Assembly (NCBI GenBank): GCA_000320605.2
Contig: KB445807.1
Location: forward strand, 373,825-437,824
Source of the DNA: Gelatoporia subvermispora B
Taxonomy: Eukaryota > Basidiomycota > Agaricomycetes > Polyporales > Gelatoporiaceae
Direction: 5' to 3'
Length of the DNA stretch: 64,000 nucleotides
Part shown: positions 46,386-57,522 of the stretch, piece by piece
Layout of the letters: the number at the start of each line of letters is the position of its first letter
Position numbering within the stretch: position 1 is the first letter of the stretch
The notes under the pieces: model-generated
Database searches by the model: none
Told to the model about the DNA's origin: nothing
What the model saw: only the letters and a program-made list of their open reading frames with translations
Translations under genes and position numbers: made by a program

Positions 46386-46399
46386 GGGGGGTACCCCCC
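46386..46399. repeat. Perfect 14-bp palindrome GGGGGGTACCCCCC
   Basis: A self-complementary GC-rich palindrome inside the MITE-like element, immediately followed by a short tandem repeat. It could form a cruciform and may be part of the element's subterminal structure. Confidence 0.8.
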
Positions 46400-46400
46400 C

Positions 46401-46430
46401 TCCCAGAGCTTCCCAGAGCTTCCCAGAGTT
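46401..46430. repeat. Three tandem copies of a 10-bp unit (TCCCAGAGCT)
   Basis: Three near-identical 10-bp units in a row, the last differing in one base. Located inside the MITE-like element. Confidence 0.8.
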
Positions 46431-47014
46431 CGCTTACGGTCGCTTATGTCGCTTGAGGCGCAGGAACATATCTCCGTCTCCTACGATGACCGACGCCTGC
46501 CATTTATGGCCATCCACCGAGCCCGATGACGACGTGAGTCTGGTGTCGTCATTGCTGGGTACACTCAGTTTCACGATGTCGTCCCTAGTTGCCCTCTCCT
46601 TGTACAATCTACGTCGCAAGAGACCTCCGTGAAGTCCTTACCGGTCAGAACAACATTAGAGAGCATTTGCGTCTCCTCATCCTCGCTATCGGAGTCCGAA
46701 TCTTGGTCTATCAGGCAGTAGAGGAGGGCGTCTTCGTCGTCCATAGAGAGAGGAAGCGAGAACCCGCGTGAATAGGACAGGCCGTGTCGCAGATTAGGGA
46801 AACTGGCCCTAGACACGGTTGTTTGGGATGCCGCACGTGCTTACGGTTTGGGGCCAGTTTCGGCAAGGGATGCCGGTCACACATTTTGCGAGTCCGCAAT
46901 CTAGGGAAACTGGCCCTAAATTCTTACGGGAAGTCATCCAATATAGTATCAAAACCCCAGATACTTCAGGCAGCTGTGGACGGGGCTCCACGGTGGATGT
47001 GCTTCTAATAGCTC

Positions 47015-48261
47015 TTGACTCGTCTTCATGACAGATCTCCAGGTCCCAGTGCACATAGCAATGAGTACCCGGAAACCTACCGCCGGAGCTCTGCTGGTGC
47101 ACTCTTGAGCTGCTCGATAATTACAGAGATTTGCAAGTATGCCTACTTACCTGCGGTCACTCTTCTATTCATGCTCACAACTGACAAGTTCTCCAGGCCT
47201 AATACCTTGCAAAGCAAAGTCGATATCAGGGAGTTTCGCCATCACTTTCAACGGCATGTCGCGGTCATCTCTTCCAGATCTCACATCACCGTCGACGAAG
47301 TAGCCCTTCCTAGTATGCTCATTGAGCTAGCGGGAAGATACCGGCGGCTGACGCGACTCAAAATTGAGGGATTCAAACAGAGGCACACTCTATCACTGCG
47401 GATGCCGGAGCGACTTGCCATGTTTCAATTCAAACACATCGTCGAACTGGACATGGCAAAGAGCATTTTCTGCACCTTCATGGATTTTTTTCATGCCATA
47501 TGCGTCGTACCCAAATTAAACAACTTGAAGATGTTAAGAGTCTCGTTCAGCCAGCGGAGGTCAAGTGTCTAGCCTAAGCAAAATACGTCTTGCGGCATCT
47601 CTAAACCTGAAAGTGTTCGTTTCCATGTATGTGTACCTCCTAGCGTCTTCGAAACTGTCGTTTCCTGCTTCCTTACCGTTTCGATATACAGGCAGGAGAT
47701 CTAAACACGTTTTCACTTCTACATGTATCATTCTCCGCACCGCGGCTGTCAGAAACACTGAGAACTTTCCACTTAGGCGTCCCATTCACAAAGCTGGCAC
47801 GCGTCATCTGTTCCGCATACGGGTATTCGCTTCCCGTCCTATAGGACCTAAATGAGATCCAGATATCAATTCACCTCAGCGGCACCGACGACGCATTCGG
47901 TTCCACAACACATCTCCCCTTCTTTTCGGTCTTCACCGCTTGTCGTATCTCAATAGTAGCGATGTCAGTACATTTCTTTGAGCAAATCCCGCTCACGCCC
48001 GGTGAAAATGCTTCCGATACGTTCCTTTATTTGACCCAACTCGACTACACTCTGCAATTCCCCCATTACTCTGCCCTTATCTCTGTAGGTATCGACTTCC
48101 ACGGTCTGGATCGACAAGATCTCGCATCGTTACGCGCTTTGCAGCCTATTCTCTTTCCGCCCTTGCGCGCTCGCAAGATTCTCAACCTCCAGGGCGTTCA
48201 GCAGGGACTTCGCGACCGTGACTCTCGCGGATCGAAGGTTGAACGATGTGCAGCCCGCTAA
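47015..48261 (+). pseudogene. Broken third copy of the F-box-like gene
   Basis: An open frame from 47015 to 47572 carries the middle part of the family (LIELAGRYRRLTRLKIEGF, MPERLAMFQFKHIVELD, FCTFMDFFHAICVVPKLNNL), then stops at 47570 right after SQRRSSV. Family-like residues resume in the next frame (LSKIRLAASLNLKVFVS). The C-terminal landmarks reappear at 47962-48261 (FLYLTQLDYTLQFPHYSA, LASLRALQPI). The N-terminal F-box motif is not intact. Unlike the other two copies it is on the plus strand. Frame changes and lost start make it a pseudogene; an unrecognised intron cannot explain all of the breaks. Confidence 0.65.
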
Positions 48262-49030
48262 CATTGCGGATGTTTTGCGTTGGGACTTCAAGACCCTGTA
48301 TATAAAATTCCGGCCAACAAAATGATGCGTCGAATGTCGTCCAGGAGTCAGACGGTTTGAGATTGTGGCGTTGTTGCTGCGTAACCTCCCTCTGGACGTC
48401 CACACGCTGTCGCTCACTCGTCTATTACCCTCAAGCCTTGTATCACACTGCGCTTTATTCGCTTCAATAACGATTCATGAAAACCAGTATTTTTTACTCA
48501 TTAACGGGAACCCGCCGGATACATGCAGATCAGGATGTTTGACGCGACGCAGCTGGTCTTTGTGAGAACGTAGAGCCAGTATTCATCTGCCTGCAGTGTA
48601 ATTTGGCGGCAGACAGGTACCCCTTTGCCCTCTGTATACGAGTCATTGTCGTGTGTGTATCCCACAATAATATCTCACAGGTTTGCACGTATATCGCAGC
48701 TACGGACACGCACAGTAATCCGCAGCAACTCTCCAGATCAGATGCTCATAGAATGATGGTCCCTATCCTCTGTGGTGCCCCTCGCACGGTTTCTTGTTTC
48801 CAGTTTCGCAAATATCTTCACATAACAACCCTCACACAAATCAAATCCCCAAGGTTCTAGCGTCTCACGCTTCGAGAGTGCGGCTGGGAGTTATCTTTGC
48901 ATGTACTAGCCCGGTCTCCTTATGCATTATCTCTGACGACCAAGACAAGCGAAACTCTGAATCATGATATGTGTGCCACATTTCCCAGCTCATTTGTAGA
49001 TGGCGTGACAAATTCGCACATTGGCTGGAC
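48262..49030. other. Intergenic region between the broken F-box copy and the 49.1 kb secreted-peptide gene
   Basis: Short ORFs only; no domain, signal peptide or repeat found. Confidence 0.4.
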
Positions 49031-49037
49031 TATATAA
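49031..49037 (+). promoter_or_regulatory. TATA box of the 49.1 kb secreted-peptide gene
   Basis: TATATAA lies 64 bp before the ATG at 49101. Confidence 0.6.
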
Positions 49038-49100
49038 CGCACTGCTGGGACGACATCAAGTGGTCATCCAACAATCGAACCCTCCAGCTGACGCAATATC

Positions 49101-49381
49101 ATGCTATCGTCGAAGATTGTTCGCAGTATCACGGGGATCATATTCCTCTGCAGTGAGAATGTTGCATTTACCTGATATGCGCTCGGCATAGCCTCTAACA
49201 TCATGACCCGGACAGTCATTGCTCAAATCAATGCATCCCCGGTCCCACTTGCTGGAGAGGTCGGGCTTGCGCTTCGGGGGTGAGTCAACTCTTGAACGCT
49301 CTGGTCACCGTCCATGAGCAACTTCCGCTATGTAGCCCCCCTGGCATATGCGGATCGGGTCCCAGCAAGGACTGCATATAA
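49101..49381 (+). CDS. Small secreted Cys-loop peptide precursor (53 residues)
   Basis: Three exons (49101-49152, 49216-49279, 49336-49381) join across introns of 63 and 56 nt; the first is phase 1, after codon 17, inside the signal peptide, with a CTAAC branch site. MLSSKIVRSITGIIFLCIIA then QINASP is the signal peptide, with the same NASP junction as the gene at 45388. A short spacer VPLAGEVGLALRG leads to the C-terminus PPGICGSGPSKDCI-stop, with two cysteines eight positions apart. The overall plan (signal peptide, NASP, 13-20 residue spacer, Gly/Pro plus Cys-loop, immediate stop) is shared with 45388-45719, so the two are probably paralogs. Unspliced, the second exon ends at a TGA. Function unknown. 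Confidence 0.72.
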
Positions 49382-49594
49382 GATTGGCGCCGAGTAGCAG
49401 CAGGAGCCTGTACAAACTTCCAACCATGTACCTTTCTCGTCTTTGCACATGATCTCTACCACGGTGCGAACCTTTGAGACACCACATAGGGATTGACCGA
49501 GTCAACAGCAGTATCAAACGCTGAGTGGACTGAAATTAGGAGACACCAAGGCAACACGCGCCGACCACGTACATCTTTGAGTAGTTCTTTCGGT

Positions 49595-51401
49595 CTATGC
49601 ATCCGTCATTTGGTGCAGAGTCGACGCACCTGCACGAGATGCATTGTCTGGCACAACAGATGGCTCGTCTCCGGAGGATACAACGTTGACTTCGCCGTTC
49701 GCGGCCACAGCGTTATCACTCTCCAGCCAAGTCATGCCGGAATCGCGATCTTGCATGTCTATGCTGTGCTCCAGATCTTCTCCCATATTGTCGACAAAGG
49801 AGTGATTGAACCGGATTTGTGAGAGCCATGTGCCTTGCTCTGCCTCAGCATTTGCCGCGCGAGAAGTTTCGCTGTCATAGGATTCTATGGATGCGAGTTG
49901 GCGGAGATTCAGGAGGAAGCGTGTGACTATGATAGATGACAGCCTGATCATATTCGTCAGTATGTATATCACCGAACCCACGAACTGGAACTCACGGAGT
50001 TGCGAAGTATGTGACAGTCGTATTGAAGCTCTGAACGAAAGATTTTCAGAGAGTTCACCACCCACGATGTATTTGACACCATACAGCTGTAGTAATTCCA
50101 ATGATGTTGACAACGTTGATTATCAGCAGCGCTCTATTTGAGGACCAATTGAGTTGAGAAAAGTGAAACCTACTGAATTGCTTGGCCACTTACATGAAAT
50201 ATAGAGTACCTGGAACCGGCCCATATCAATGCATATGCAGAACGAAGTCGAGTGAGATCCATTGTGACTGACCATCCTTGAGCAAGATCGTTGCAAACGG
50301 CGCCCGGATGTTGTTCCTTCGAGCGTCGCGCCATGTTACGTACGTCTTGGACCACGTCAAAATTACTACAGCCACATCTGCGGCAATGACGCAGAGCCTC
50401 GTAGCAAGTTCCACTTTGAGTACGACTCATGTCAGCTATCATCCTTTTATTTGCGTCTACATAATACTGGCCAACGCACATCTATACGCACATACATGTT
50501 CACGACCACTTTGGCGGCAAGCAGGCTGTGAGAGAGGCTCACCTGATTGCCATCGCCAAGGACGTATATGTTCCGCCATCGCATACATCTCCAACAAAAG
50601 GGACGTATTGGATATCGTACCACCTATTGGCAAAATTGTAGTACTACAACAGACGTATCCTTAAGATATATTCGGAATTATTTATAGACAACGTACCGCA
50701 TTTGTTGCCACTGGTACCACAGAAAGCAAGAAGACAACGAGGGCGAGCGCCCAATTGCTGCCACTGATGGCAAACGTCCGGACTCCCGAGAAGACTGCAT
50801 AGTAATCACGAGATGAGTCTGAGCTACAACACACTAGTCTGATTCAAAATTACCTGCCCAAATACCGAACAGAACAAGGATTGCAACATAGTTCACATAA
50901 TTGAAAGAAAGGCAACTTGATATCGATGTTTGAATGGTCAGCACCATAGGTGTCCACAGACTCGGACTAACCACAAACCTCTGCGGGTAGCAGTCTATCA
51001 GTGCGACCTCCACTTAATATAAGCGGCGCACCTACCGAAACCGTCGAGAATGGGACGAAGGTTGCTGGGAATTGCTCGACTGCCCAAACAATTGTGGCCC
51101 ACTTGTTCAGCTGGTACAGAAGGGTAACACTACTCCATTTGCGCCCCCACATGAATTCAACCTCCTGAGATGTAGTCAAGATGAAGTCATATAGCACGAA
51201 TGCTATGTGAGCATAAGCACAGTGACGAGTCACGAACAAAGTCCAATTGCAGACCTGAACTCGCAACAGAACAGCAATTCGAGACAAAGCTAGGTATAGG
51301 GTCAAGTATTAACTGAAGTTGGTGCAAATAATATCGTATGATTGTCACCTAGACTGGACGAGAGAGATAATTTCTGCAGCTTCTTGAGCAGGCAGCGCCA
51401 T
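49595..51401 (-). CDS. DUF6533-domain multi-pass membrane protein
   Basis: Agaricomycete genomes carry many such proteins, with about seven helices and no known function. Exons read on the minus strand include HIAFVLYDFILTTSQEVEFM then WGRKWSSVTLLYQLNKWATI, the DUF6533 signature. Next come SCLSFNYVNYVAILVLFGIW, VFSGVRTFAISGSNWALALV, WYDIQYVPFVGDVCDGGTYT and LATRLCVIAADVAVVILTWS. Then RRNNIRAPFATILLKDG, LLIINVVNIIGITTAVW, and a last exon (49595-49942) beginning LSSIIVTRFLLNLRQLASIE with a long acidic, Ser-rich tail ending HQMTDA-stop. Each exon is bounded by GT/AG sites. The start is uncertain; MALPAQEAAEIISLVQS at 51401 is the best candidate but its junction to the next exon does not fit cleanly. 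Confidence 0.72.
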
Positions 51402-52489
51402 TCGAATAGAATCCCTTGAGGTGGTGGTAAGCAGTACCGGTAGTACTAGGCGAAACAAAAGTCACAATGTTGAAGGGTGAAGCAGTTACCACACGGCTCA
51501 AATAGCTGCTCGTCAGGCACATCATAGTGTCAGACATCGCTGGAAGGGGGACGGTCCATGAAACCATCAGGTTCTCTGCCTGCGAACTCTTCTTCCATAG
51601 ATCAACTGTACTAGTTTGTGCGTTTGATACGCAATGAATACAAGGAAGTAAGGGGACTGAAAGTTGCAGCGCAGTACAACATTCCCGTACTTGTTCTTGA
51701 CTCACCGGTGGTGAATATCTACGGCGCAAAAGAGTACAAACTCCTTTGGACAGTCAGCGAGAGCAACTTGTGGGTCTGCATGAGACAGGCTGACAAGAAT
51801 GCCTCTCGGCAGCGAACAAATCTCGGCTTCTTATCATCAGAATCTAGAATCCAGAAACAACAAGGGAGCGTAAAGGACACATCTACGGTGTTGTCCTGGA
51901 AGATGATGTTCAACAGTCCTGGAAAACTCATACGGCGGGACGGTACGATAGATCATGATGCCGCAATGAATACCGCAAAGGTGGGAGGAGGAATTTTACA
52001 TGGCTGACACGGATTGACAGACATGGAAGCACTCACGCAACAGAACGAATCAGTCGATGATTTGCGTTACGCACGCCAGAGCGAGAGCTCTCAGCTGCGG
52101 ACGCGCATCATGGCTCGATCGGAACGCCATGAAGTATAGTGCATATACGTAGATTGAGCTGAGCACCTGTGCGCGAACGCGAAGGGTTCGAGGGGCCCAT
52201 TCTTGCAGGCTGGAGAAGGGAGCTGCAGCGGAAGTATCACGAAATATGTTCAAGGCTCACTTCCATACCTCCCCTTCGCGTATGAACCTCTTGCATCACA
52301 TATCTTCGAAGGTTGACTGTTAGGAATTGAAGGAACAATAAACTTATGGACGGTACATCTTGTTCTCCGGGGGGCTGTTCGTGAACAGCGTCCGTGGCGA
52401 CTTCCCTGCATGCAGTGACTGATCGGGGTGGGGTCTGTCGAGCTTGTTGGAGACTGCATGACATGTGAATCCCAGTCAAAATCGACAAG
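51402..52489. other. Upstream region of the DUF6533 gene, ORF fragments only
   Basis: Minus-strand open pieces (51349-51729, 51719-51931, 52050-52253) could include a 5' exon of the DUF6533 gene or be chance. None joins convincingly. Confidence 0.35.
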
Positions 52490-52745
52490 TAGTAGATCGA
52501 GTTATACCTAGTTATATCTAGCTGTCTGGCGCAATTAGATTTAAAACCTCCTCGTGGGAATATACCCGATTTACCTAGATATCTATCTAGTCACATCGAG
52601 TCCCAACGAGTCCCATCGAATAAATCGAGTACGATCTATATCCGACCGAGTAAATTCTAATTGCTCGCTGCTCTGCGCTCAGCATCGCTCTCGCGATTCA
52701 TTTCCTCGAACTGACTCGAATTTATTCGATTTAAATCGTTGTACA
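52490..52745. other. AT-rich tract rich in TCGA and CTAG words
   Basis: This stretch is dominated by words such as ATCGAGT, ATTTACCTAGAT, TATCTAGT and TTCGATTTAAAT, unlike its surroundings. A shorter tract of the same style is at 53655-53750, with the shared words GTGGGAA and ATTTACCT(A/C)GAT. It could be a decayed transposable element pair. No terminal repeats could be fixed. Confidence 0.4.
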
Positions 52746-55470
52746 CGTGATTATTCTACCCCCGTTCCGCCCTGTCACCCACCCACGACCGCCCGCCACA
52801 TGCTACTCGTCGCTCGATGCCCGCCCTGTATCATGTCCTCGTCCGCCATCTTCGCGCGTCCGTCTCGTACCTTCCAACCATTTCTAGCCGCTTGCACATG
52901 TAGCAAGTCATTCTCCTAATCGTTGCTCAGTTAGCAGGCTTCTATATATCGAATGATCTACATACCTTGCATCCTCGGTGCCTGGTTCTTTGTACCAAGG
53001 TAGATGCAGATTGTACACGCATTCTGAGTAAGGCCTCCTGCTATTGTATGAGAAAGGCGAGCAATTGTTAAGGGGATGACTCACAGTCAACTGCATATAG
53101 TCAGCACACGGTCATAATGAGGGGGCATACATTAAGAAGACATGGAGGTTAGGAAGAAGGGGAGAATGTGGTCGGTGACAAGACAGACCTCGCTTTAAGT
53201 GACGACGAGGACGGGAGGGTGTCGGACCTATGAGGTCATTGCCGAATTAAGAAGGGACGGTGCTTATATAATCCCTCACGAGTCGAAGCCAGCTTTGCTG
53301 CGCCCGAGTCAAAGGCAAAAAGTATGTGAACATTTGCATAACTGAATACGAGTGCCATGGGTACGGACGACCTGTGCTGTGCATGAGTACAGTGGGCGAG
53401 GGGACATCGGAGGGAGAGAAGAGGCAGCGACGCGGGGCGCGGTGCAACACTATGTACATATATCTGCTGCACATGTGTGCACTGTGCACTGTGCAGTGCG
53501 CTGTGCGCTGTGCACTGTGCTGTGCGCTGTGCACTGTGCACTGTGCCGTGCACTGTTCTGCACGGCACAGTGTGGGCGATGTGCATAGCGCGCGTCATGT
53601 CCGGACAAGCGCCCATGGACGCGCGTGCATTGGTCATGCCGTGGGAGCCTCGTGCGTTCTAACTCGTTTTTACTCGATTTAACTAGGTGCGTGGGAACTA
53701 TTCTAGATCTACCTATATTTACCTCGATCTACTAAATGTCGATTTTCACTGGGTGTGAATATTGACTCTTCTGCGTTCCATCATCGTGACATTATAACCG
53801 GGTCGTCGGGCTTCAGGCTAGTGTGCAGCTGCAGCAGCTCCAATAGGCGCTCGTATAGTTGAACAACAGGGGACGTTCTGGACGGTTCAGTTCAGCCATG
53901 ATTGTCAAGCGTACGTGGGTCCGTAGTGCAGTTTCCACTTTGTAATAAACAGTGAATGATGGCGCAGTAGCACAGGAGGTCGCTGGTCGGCTCTGGTTGA
54001 TGCCAGCGCATAATCGTCACAGAGAGATCTGAGCCTTCAGAGTCGATGGGTCCGAAGCGCTCGAGCGCCTTTCTCCTCAGGTTGCACGCCCTGTCATCCG
54101 ACACCGACGCTTTCTCCTTTTCATAGCCGGCATTTTTCGTTTGCGGATGGTCGCAATTGTCCTTGGATGACTAGATCCTGTGAGCAGACTGTGAGACGAT
54201 CATGATACTGCAGGTGCTCAGTGTCTGGTAGAATCACTGCTTCGTGGATGTGCAAATAGCCAATTAGCCCACTGACTCGCAGATATAGTCATCAGCTGTG
54301 CCTCTGGGACTTACAGCGTGAAAGGTTGTCTCTGTCCTCGGCATAGTATGCTGTACATTCTGCTGCAGAGCTGCAGTATGCGCGCCGATAGTACACGTCA
54401 AGACGTTGCGTCGTTCATCGAATGGTACTCCTCACTGTCAGCGATTGATGGACAGCTTGTGACAGGTTTACTTCCCTCCTCTCGCAATCACTTATCATTT
54501 ACATAGCAGATATACGGATCTGACGCAGCGACGCATGCAAATTCGAGAGCAGTCCAGCGGCCCTTGATTCCAGACGTCATGAATCGAGGAATAGTCAATT
54601 AACTCATACGAGGTCTAGTAGGGCTGAAGACAGAAGCTACCTTCAGATATGCAGAGCGGGATGTGCACCTCTGCTGTGATCTAAAGATATGCAGGGCAAG
54701 CTTATGTTCCTTCGAATTTGCTGAGAACAGCAGGGGTGGGTTTCAATAAATCTCGATTTCCGTTTTCTGGGATATTGGACCATTTCAAACCGCAACAACA
54801 ACATGCCGCACACAGTTGCCAACGCTCGCTGGTTGAGTCAATGATGACGTTTGTGGGCGGTCATCTGCCTGTCGTACGTCTTCGTTGGGTTTCGCTCGCG
54901 CAGTGCATTGTCCACGGTCCCAAATGCTCATTTCCCAGCAACACTGCATCGTGTGGCTTAATATCGAAGCCACTATCGAACATGGGTTGCACACCGCAGG
55001 TGCCAGTATACCGTTACTGCGAGGACATTACCAGCAGTAGCCGGACTAAAGACTAACACACTGGAATCTTCAACACCGCCCATTCCGTGGAGGTAAGCCA
55101 TGTCCAACGTCTCCTTATCCCTCTCATTTAAGTCTTGAGTGTTCAGCCGTGATATGGAGAGATTGTGCAAGATATGTGAATATCACTTCCTATTGTTCTG
55201 ACGTCTGTCCCAGGCCCGTCGCTTTGACCAGCGTAGAAGCCGCAGTCTGCGAGTTTTCTTCCTATACTCATTGATCCTGTATGACGTTTGATCGGAAAAT
55301 TCGCATTTCCTCACCCTGGAATATGTGTATTCTCTGTATTGTGAGCCTCTGGTGGAGCAGATGATAATGCAGTCTCCATAGGAGGTTGATTTTGAGCCCC
55401 ACAGAATGATCTTGATGTAATTTTGACGTCTGCCAGTGATTTGATGCCCATTTCTGTTAGCTCGCTCAAC
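52746..55470. other. Gene-poor stretch
   Basis: About 2.7 kb without a supported gene. It contains the GTGCACT tandem repeat at 53476-53572. ORF fragments at 52908-53096 and 54973-55170 (minus) show protein-like composition but no start or exon chain. Confidence 0.35.
53476..53572. repeat. Degenerate 7-bp tandem repeat of (CTGTGCA)n type
   Basis: About a dozen consecutive copies of CTGTGCA or variants CTGTGCG, CAGTGCG and CTGTGCC run through this interval. Because the unit holds the palindrome TGCA, both strands read alike and stable hairpins are possible. The tract ends in an inverted piece (GTGCACTG..CACGGCAC). Confidence 0.8.
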
Positions 55471-55553
55471 ATATATCTAACTCATGGCACTAGCAGTCTG
55501 AGGAATCTGCAACTATTCCAGCATCTGACTTCGTCGTTACTCGCCTGGCAGTC

Positions 55554-55984
55554 ATGTGGATTTCCCTCTCCCGCGCCGGATTCTGCATTTCGATTGCTTT
55601 GGGTGGTTCGTTGCTCAGTGCTATGTACTTTCCGTGTGTTGTTGACGTGACTTCGTAGCGATCACCGCTGTGTTCGCAGCTCCCATCGTTGACGGAAATA
55701 TGGCCTTACGAGTGCGACATGCTATCTATCTCAATAACAGAGTACACTGATATAGTGACTTCAGGGTGAAATCGAGGCGCGCAGAGACGTTATTGCCCGC
55801 GAACCCATTGCCATGCCGGATTCCGTACGTCGATGGCTTACCCTCTCACACTTGAGCCGTCGCTTACGCGTCCCTTCAAGGACGAGGCTGGGCCGCCCTT
55901 GGTATGAACTGACTGTATTAGTGACATTTCGACCTAACATCTAAGTATAACCAGTGCTTCCCTCCGGACCCTCTTTGCAGCTAG
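55554..55984 (+). CDS. Small secreted Cys-loop peptide precursor (73 residues)
   Basis: Five exons (55554-55602, 55659-55711, 55765-55824, 55881-55901, 55946-55984) join across introns of 56, 53, 56 and 44 nt. The first is phase 1 after codon 16 and the others are phase 0. The signal peptide is MWISLSRAGFCISIALAITA then VFAAP. A propeptide follows, GEIEARRDVIAREPIAMPDS, containing one Arg-Arg pair, a possible KEX2 site. The 21-nt exon adds DEAGPPL, and the last exon gives YNQCFPPDPLCS-stop, with two cysteines seven positions apart. A CTAAC branch site lies just before the last acceptor. It is the same plan as the genes at 45388 and 49101, with a longer propeptide. No homolog named; function unknown. 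Confidence 0.72.
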
Positions 55985-57450
55985 GCTTCTGATGGTCGCT
56001 TCTGATGTTGTACGAATAACAGGTTGTGTGATGTCGAGTTGTATCGTTGATAAGGAAACGATGCCATACTCCACGGGGGTTCATTGTATCGATTCGAATG
56101 TGCGAAAACAAGACACCAATTCTTTCATTCTGCAATGTGATACAGGTCGGCCGAGAGTTGCTCAATTCGAATACATTCATCATATCTTTGTGCTCCCAGG
56201 AAATGTCCGTGAGAGACATTTGTCGACATAAGACTGGCCTTTATTGTCTGTCAATCTACAAACTCTCGAGCGGTATGCTTGATGTCCGACACAAGTCACA
56301 CGTGGGACCATGGGGTCTCCATCTATCAATCAGAGGATTTCCGAGAAGGCCGGATGTGGAGGCCGAATAACTTTTCTGGACTTTCTCGCATCTGGAATAG
56401 TTGTGTACCACGTGCGTTATGGCTAGCTTGCTCTCGGAAGTCTAGAAAATTTCCCCCTTTGCCTTGCCTGACTGATAGCTGGTCAATGCATACGACGACG
56501 AGTTCAACCGAGATGTCCGAGGGATTGCCCAGTCATGCTGACAATTCGGGAGCAACAATCTAGGTACACGACTGGTGCTTGGATTCCATTCCGTTGATTA
56601 TCGCAGCTCTAGTCACACCTTGTATATAATTACGAGCCAAACGACGACTGATTGTAGTAGTCGATCAACTCTTGCCTGACAAGTCTCCCTGATTTGTTCA
56701 ACGGTTACTGCGTATGTTGAGTCCTGGCCAATCTTGTCAACTGCACACACATTGCTGGATGTATATAGTAGAATTTTAGTCAGTCAGACTCATTGCAAAC
56801 GTGCCACGAGCCTTAGTGCTCCTGACGCGTCCATAGCCTTCAGCTAGGCTCCCGTGACCCGTTCCATGTTCAACTTTCTGACGCGTTGATCACGTGATAC
56901 CATACCCACGGTACAGAACGCTGCTGAAGTGCGGGAGAGTTTCCGACTTCCAACGCACCTTCATCGTGGAGACGTTCATGTCCACCCGATATTCTATTTG
57001 CGAGGACCCTTTTGCACTGAAGAAACTTCACGCTTGTTAGAACTCGATCTAATTTGCGGGTGTTCGACTGTCTGTACCACACAGAGTCACGGGTGGTGGA
57101 CGTCACCTAAGACTTTACCCCGCTTGTTTCACTGGATCGTCATGGTACATGCCTTCCCAATCCCGCACGCTCCCCAGATCAACCTAGATGTCGCACCGAA
57201 CTTCAGTCCTGCCGCTATAGGCAACGGTCAATAAGTTGGGGCAGTCAGGAAACCAAAGTTCTGCCTAGCGAATTTTGATGATCGGCCTTATCGACGCTCG
57301 TGTTGCACCTAGAGACGACGTGTTATGTTCGGCGTAATCGCGAAGCCAGCGGAATGTCAGTCCGTACGACAGGATTCGTTCCGTGTCTGATGTGTTGATG
57401 GGATTGATGGCGCGAGAAGCGACCTGCCTCCGGACTAGAAGAGCATCTGC
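55985..57450. other. Intergenic region without a supported gene
   Basis: ORFs of 80-107 codons on both strands lack domains. A TATATAA motif near 56623 has no clear coding exon behind it. Confidence 0.4.
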
Positions 57451-57522
57451 TTTAAATACCGAGCTTCGACGAAAGTTAATTTGGTGCGCCCTCTTGCTCG
57501 GCTCCTTGCGTGCGCTGCCACG

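Larger units (their letters stand above)
46271..46918. mobile_element. MITE-like element with GGGCCAGTTT terminal inverted repeats and TA flanks
   Basis: The left end reads TA then GGGCCAGTTTTCCTAGATTT. The right end, on the other strand, reads GGGCCAGTTTCCCTAGATTG and is also followed by TA at 46917-46918. Between them another right-type end (46791-46809) and another left-type start (46851-46860) occur, so a second insertion or internal duplication is present. The interior holds no transposase. TIRs and TA target sites fit a Tc1/mariner-type non-autonomous element (inference). Confidence 0.65.

Noticed and set aside
54973..55170. Protein-like minus-strand frame (LNERDKETLDMAYLHGMGG)
   Set aside because: Composition looks coding, but no start, neighbouring exon or family could be found; left unannotated.
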